DNA of 5,628 bases, taken from positions 1 to 5,628 of the forward strand of contig JAGHRU010000006.1 of NCBI GenBank assembly GCA_018066225.1, in the 5' to 3' direction. Below the pieces are notes generated by a model. That model was given only the letters and a program-made list of their open reading frames with translations, made no database searches and had not been told where the DNA came from. The stretch comes from Candidatus Equimonas enterica (GTDB lineage Bacteria > Bacteroidota > Bacteroidia > Bacteroidales > Bacteroidaceae). Made by a program: the position numbers and the translations under genes. Shown here piece after piece: positions 5,357-5,628 of the stretch (positions are counted from its first letter, which is position 1; each line of letters starts with the position of its first letter).

Positions 5357-5628
5357 TTAACGGATGACCTTCTTGCCACCTACGATGCAGATGCCGCGCT
5401 CGGCAGCCGTAACGCGCTTACCAGCGAGGTTGAAGATAGCGCCGTCACCAGCAGGAGCAAGCACAGTGCCAACGCCAGCGGTCTCGTCGTAGATATACTT
5501 GAGGTATTAGTGGTTGGTGTGAGCTGCGCTGGTGTGTTCGAGCGTTACGTTCCTCTCGTCATACTCGCCCTCTTTCTGCATACCGGGCTCGCGTTGGAGT
5601 CCAATCGCGCCAAGAGGCACGATTTCTT
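5357..5628 (-). pseudogene. C-terminus of a probable secreted protein with Prevotella-type C-terminal motif, interrupted by an in-frame TAA (5' end outside window)
   Basis: Read on the minus strand from the right edge, one frame gives IVPLGAIGLQREPGMQKEGEYDERNVTL... to TNH. It then hits TAA (5509-5507) and continues in the same frame for 49 codons to TAA at 5359-5357. The last part reads YLKYIYDETAGV, a short linker, then GAIFNLAGKRVTAAERG and ICIVGGKKVIR. This fits the C-terminal pattern of many secreted Prevotella/Bacteroidales proteins (roughly IYNLxGQRV...KGIYIVNGKKV.(R/K)), thought to be a sorting or anchoring module related to type IX secretion. The two other minus frames upstream of the stop contain stops, so a single nonsense change explains the break better than a frameshift. 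No ATG follows the internal stop, so the tail cannot easily be a separate gene. Either the product is shortened by about 50 residues and loses this motif, the stop is read through, or the base is a sequencing error. The main domain is not visible. Confidence 0.6.

Overview
The window looks like chromosomal DNA of a fairly GC-rich Bacteroidales member, most like Prevotellaceae or a relative. The evidence is the promoter style (TAnnTTTGC -7 boxes, with TTG twenty bases upstream at two sites), the lack of Shine-Dalgarno sequences, a Bacteroides/Prevotella-type 332-residue malate dehydrogenase, a PorX-type response regulator fused to a PglZ domain, and a secreted-protein C-terminus of the kind common in Prevotella. 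The genus is an inference.

Layout from left to right. Bases 1-214 are the 3' end of a RelA/SpoT-like (p)ppGpp enzyme (ACT domain). A tRNA-Leu(UAA) follows at 289-372, with its own promoter and a strong hairpin terminator at 385-424. porX (580-2136, +) has its own promoter and a leader of about 80 bases. A 195-base spacer holds four 22-bp-phased TCTGCCC units. A short patatin-like phospholipase with a signal peptide follows (2332-3393, +). A shared hairpin separates it from the convergent malate dehydrogenase gene (3492-4490, -). mdh and folK (4688-5137, +) diverge from a common spacer with one TAnnTTTG box for each direction. The 219-base spacer after folK holds a second set of the 22-bp-phased units in opposite orientation, an 18-19 bp hairpin that is probably the folK terminator, and a second hairpin that ends the last gene. 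That gene (minus strand, 3' end at 5357, running out of the window) encodes the C-terminus of a probable secreted protein and carries an in-frame TAA about 50 codons before its end.

The genes are mostly single transcription units with housekeeping or regulatory roles: stringent response, tRNA, type IX secretion/envelope regulation, envelope lipid hydrolysis, TCA cycle and folate synthesis. No defence system, prophage, transposase or CRISPR array is visible. The least explained structure is the dispersed family of TCTGCCC units with exact 22-bp phasing in two spacers, sharing an 18-bp identical segment, plus fainter traces in two other spacers. The other notable points are the interrupted reading frame at the right edge and two stem mismatches in the tRNA-Leu.
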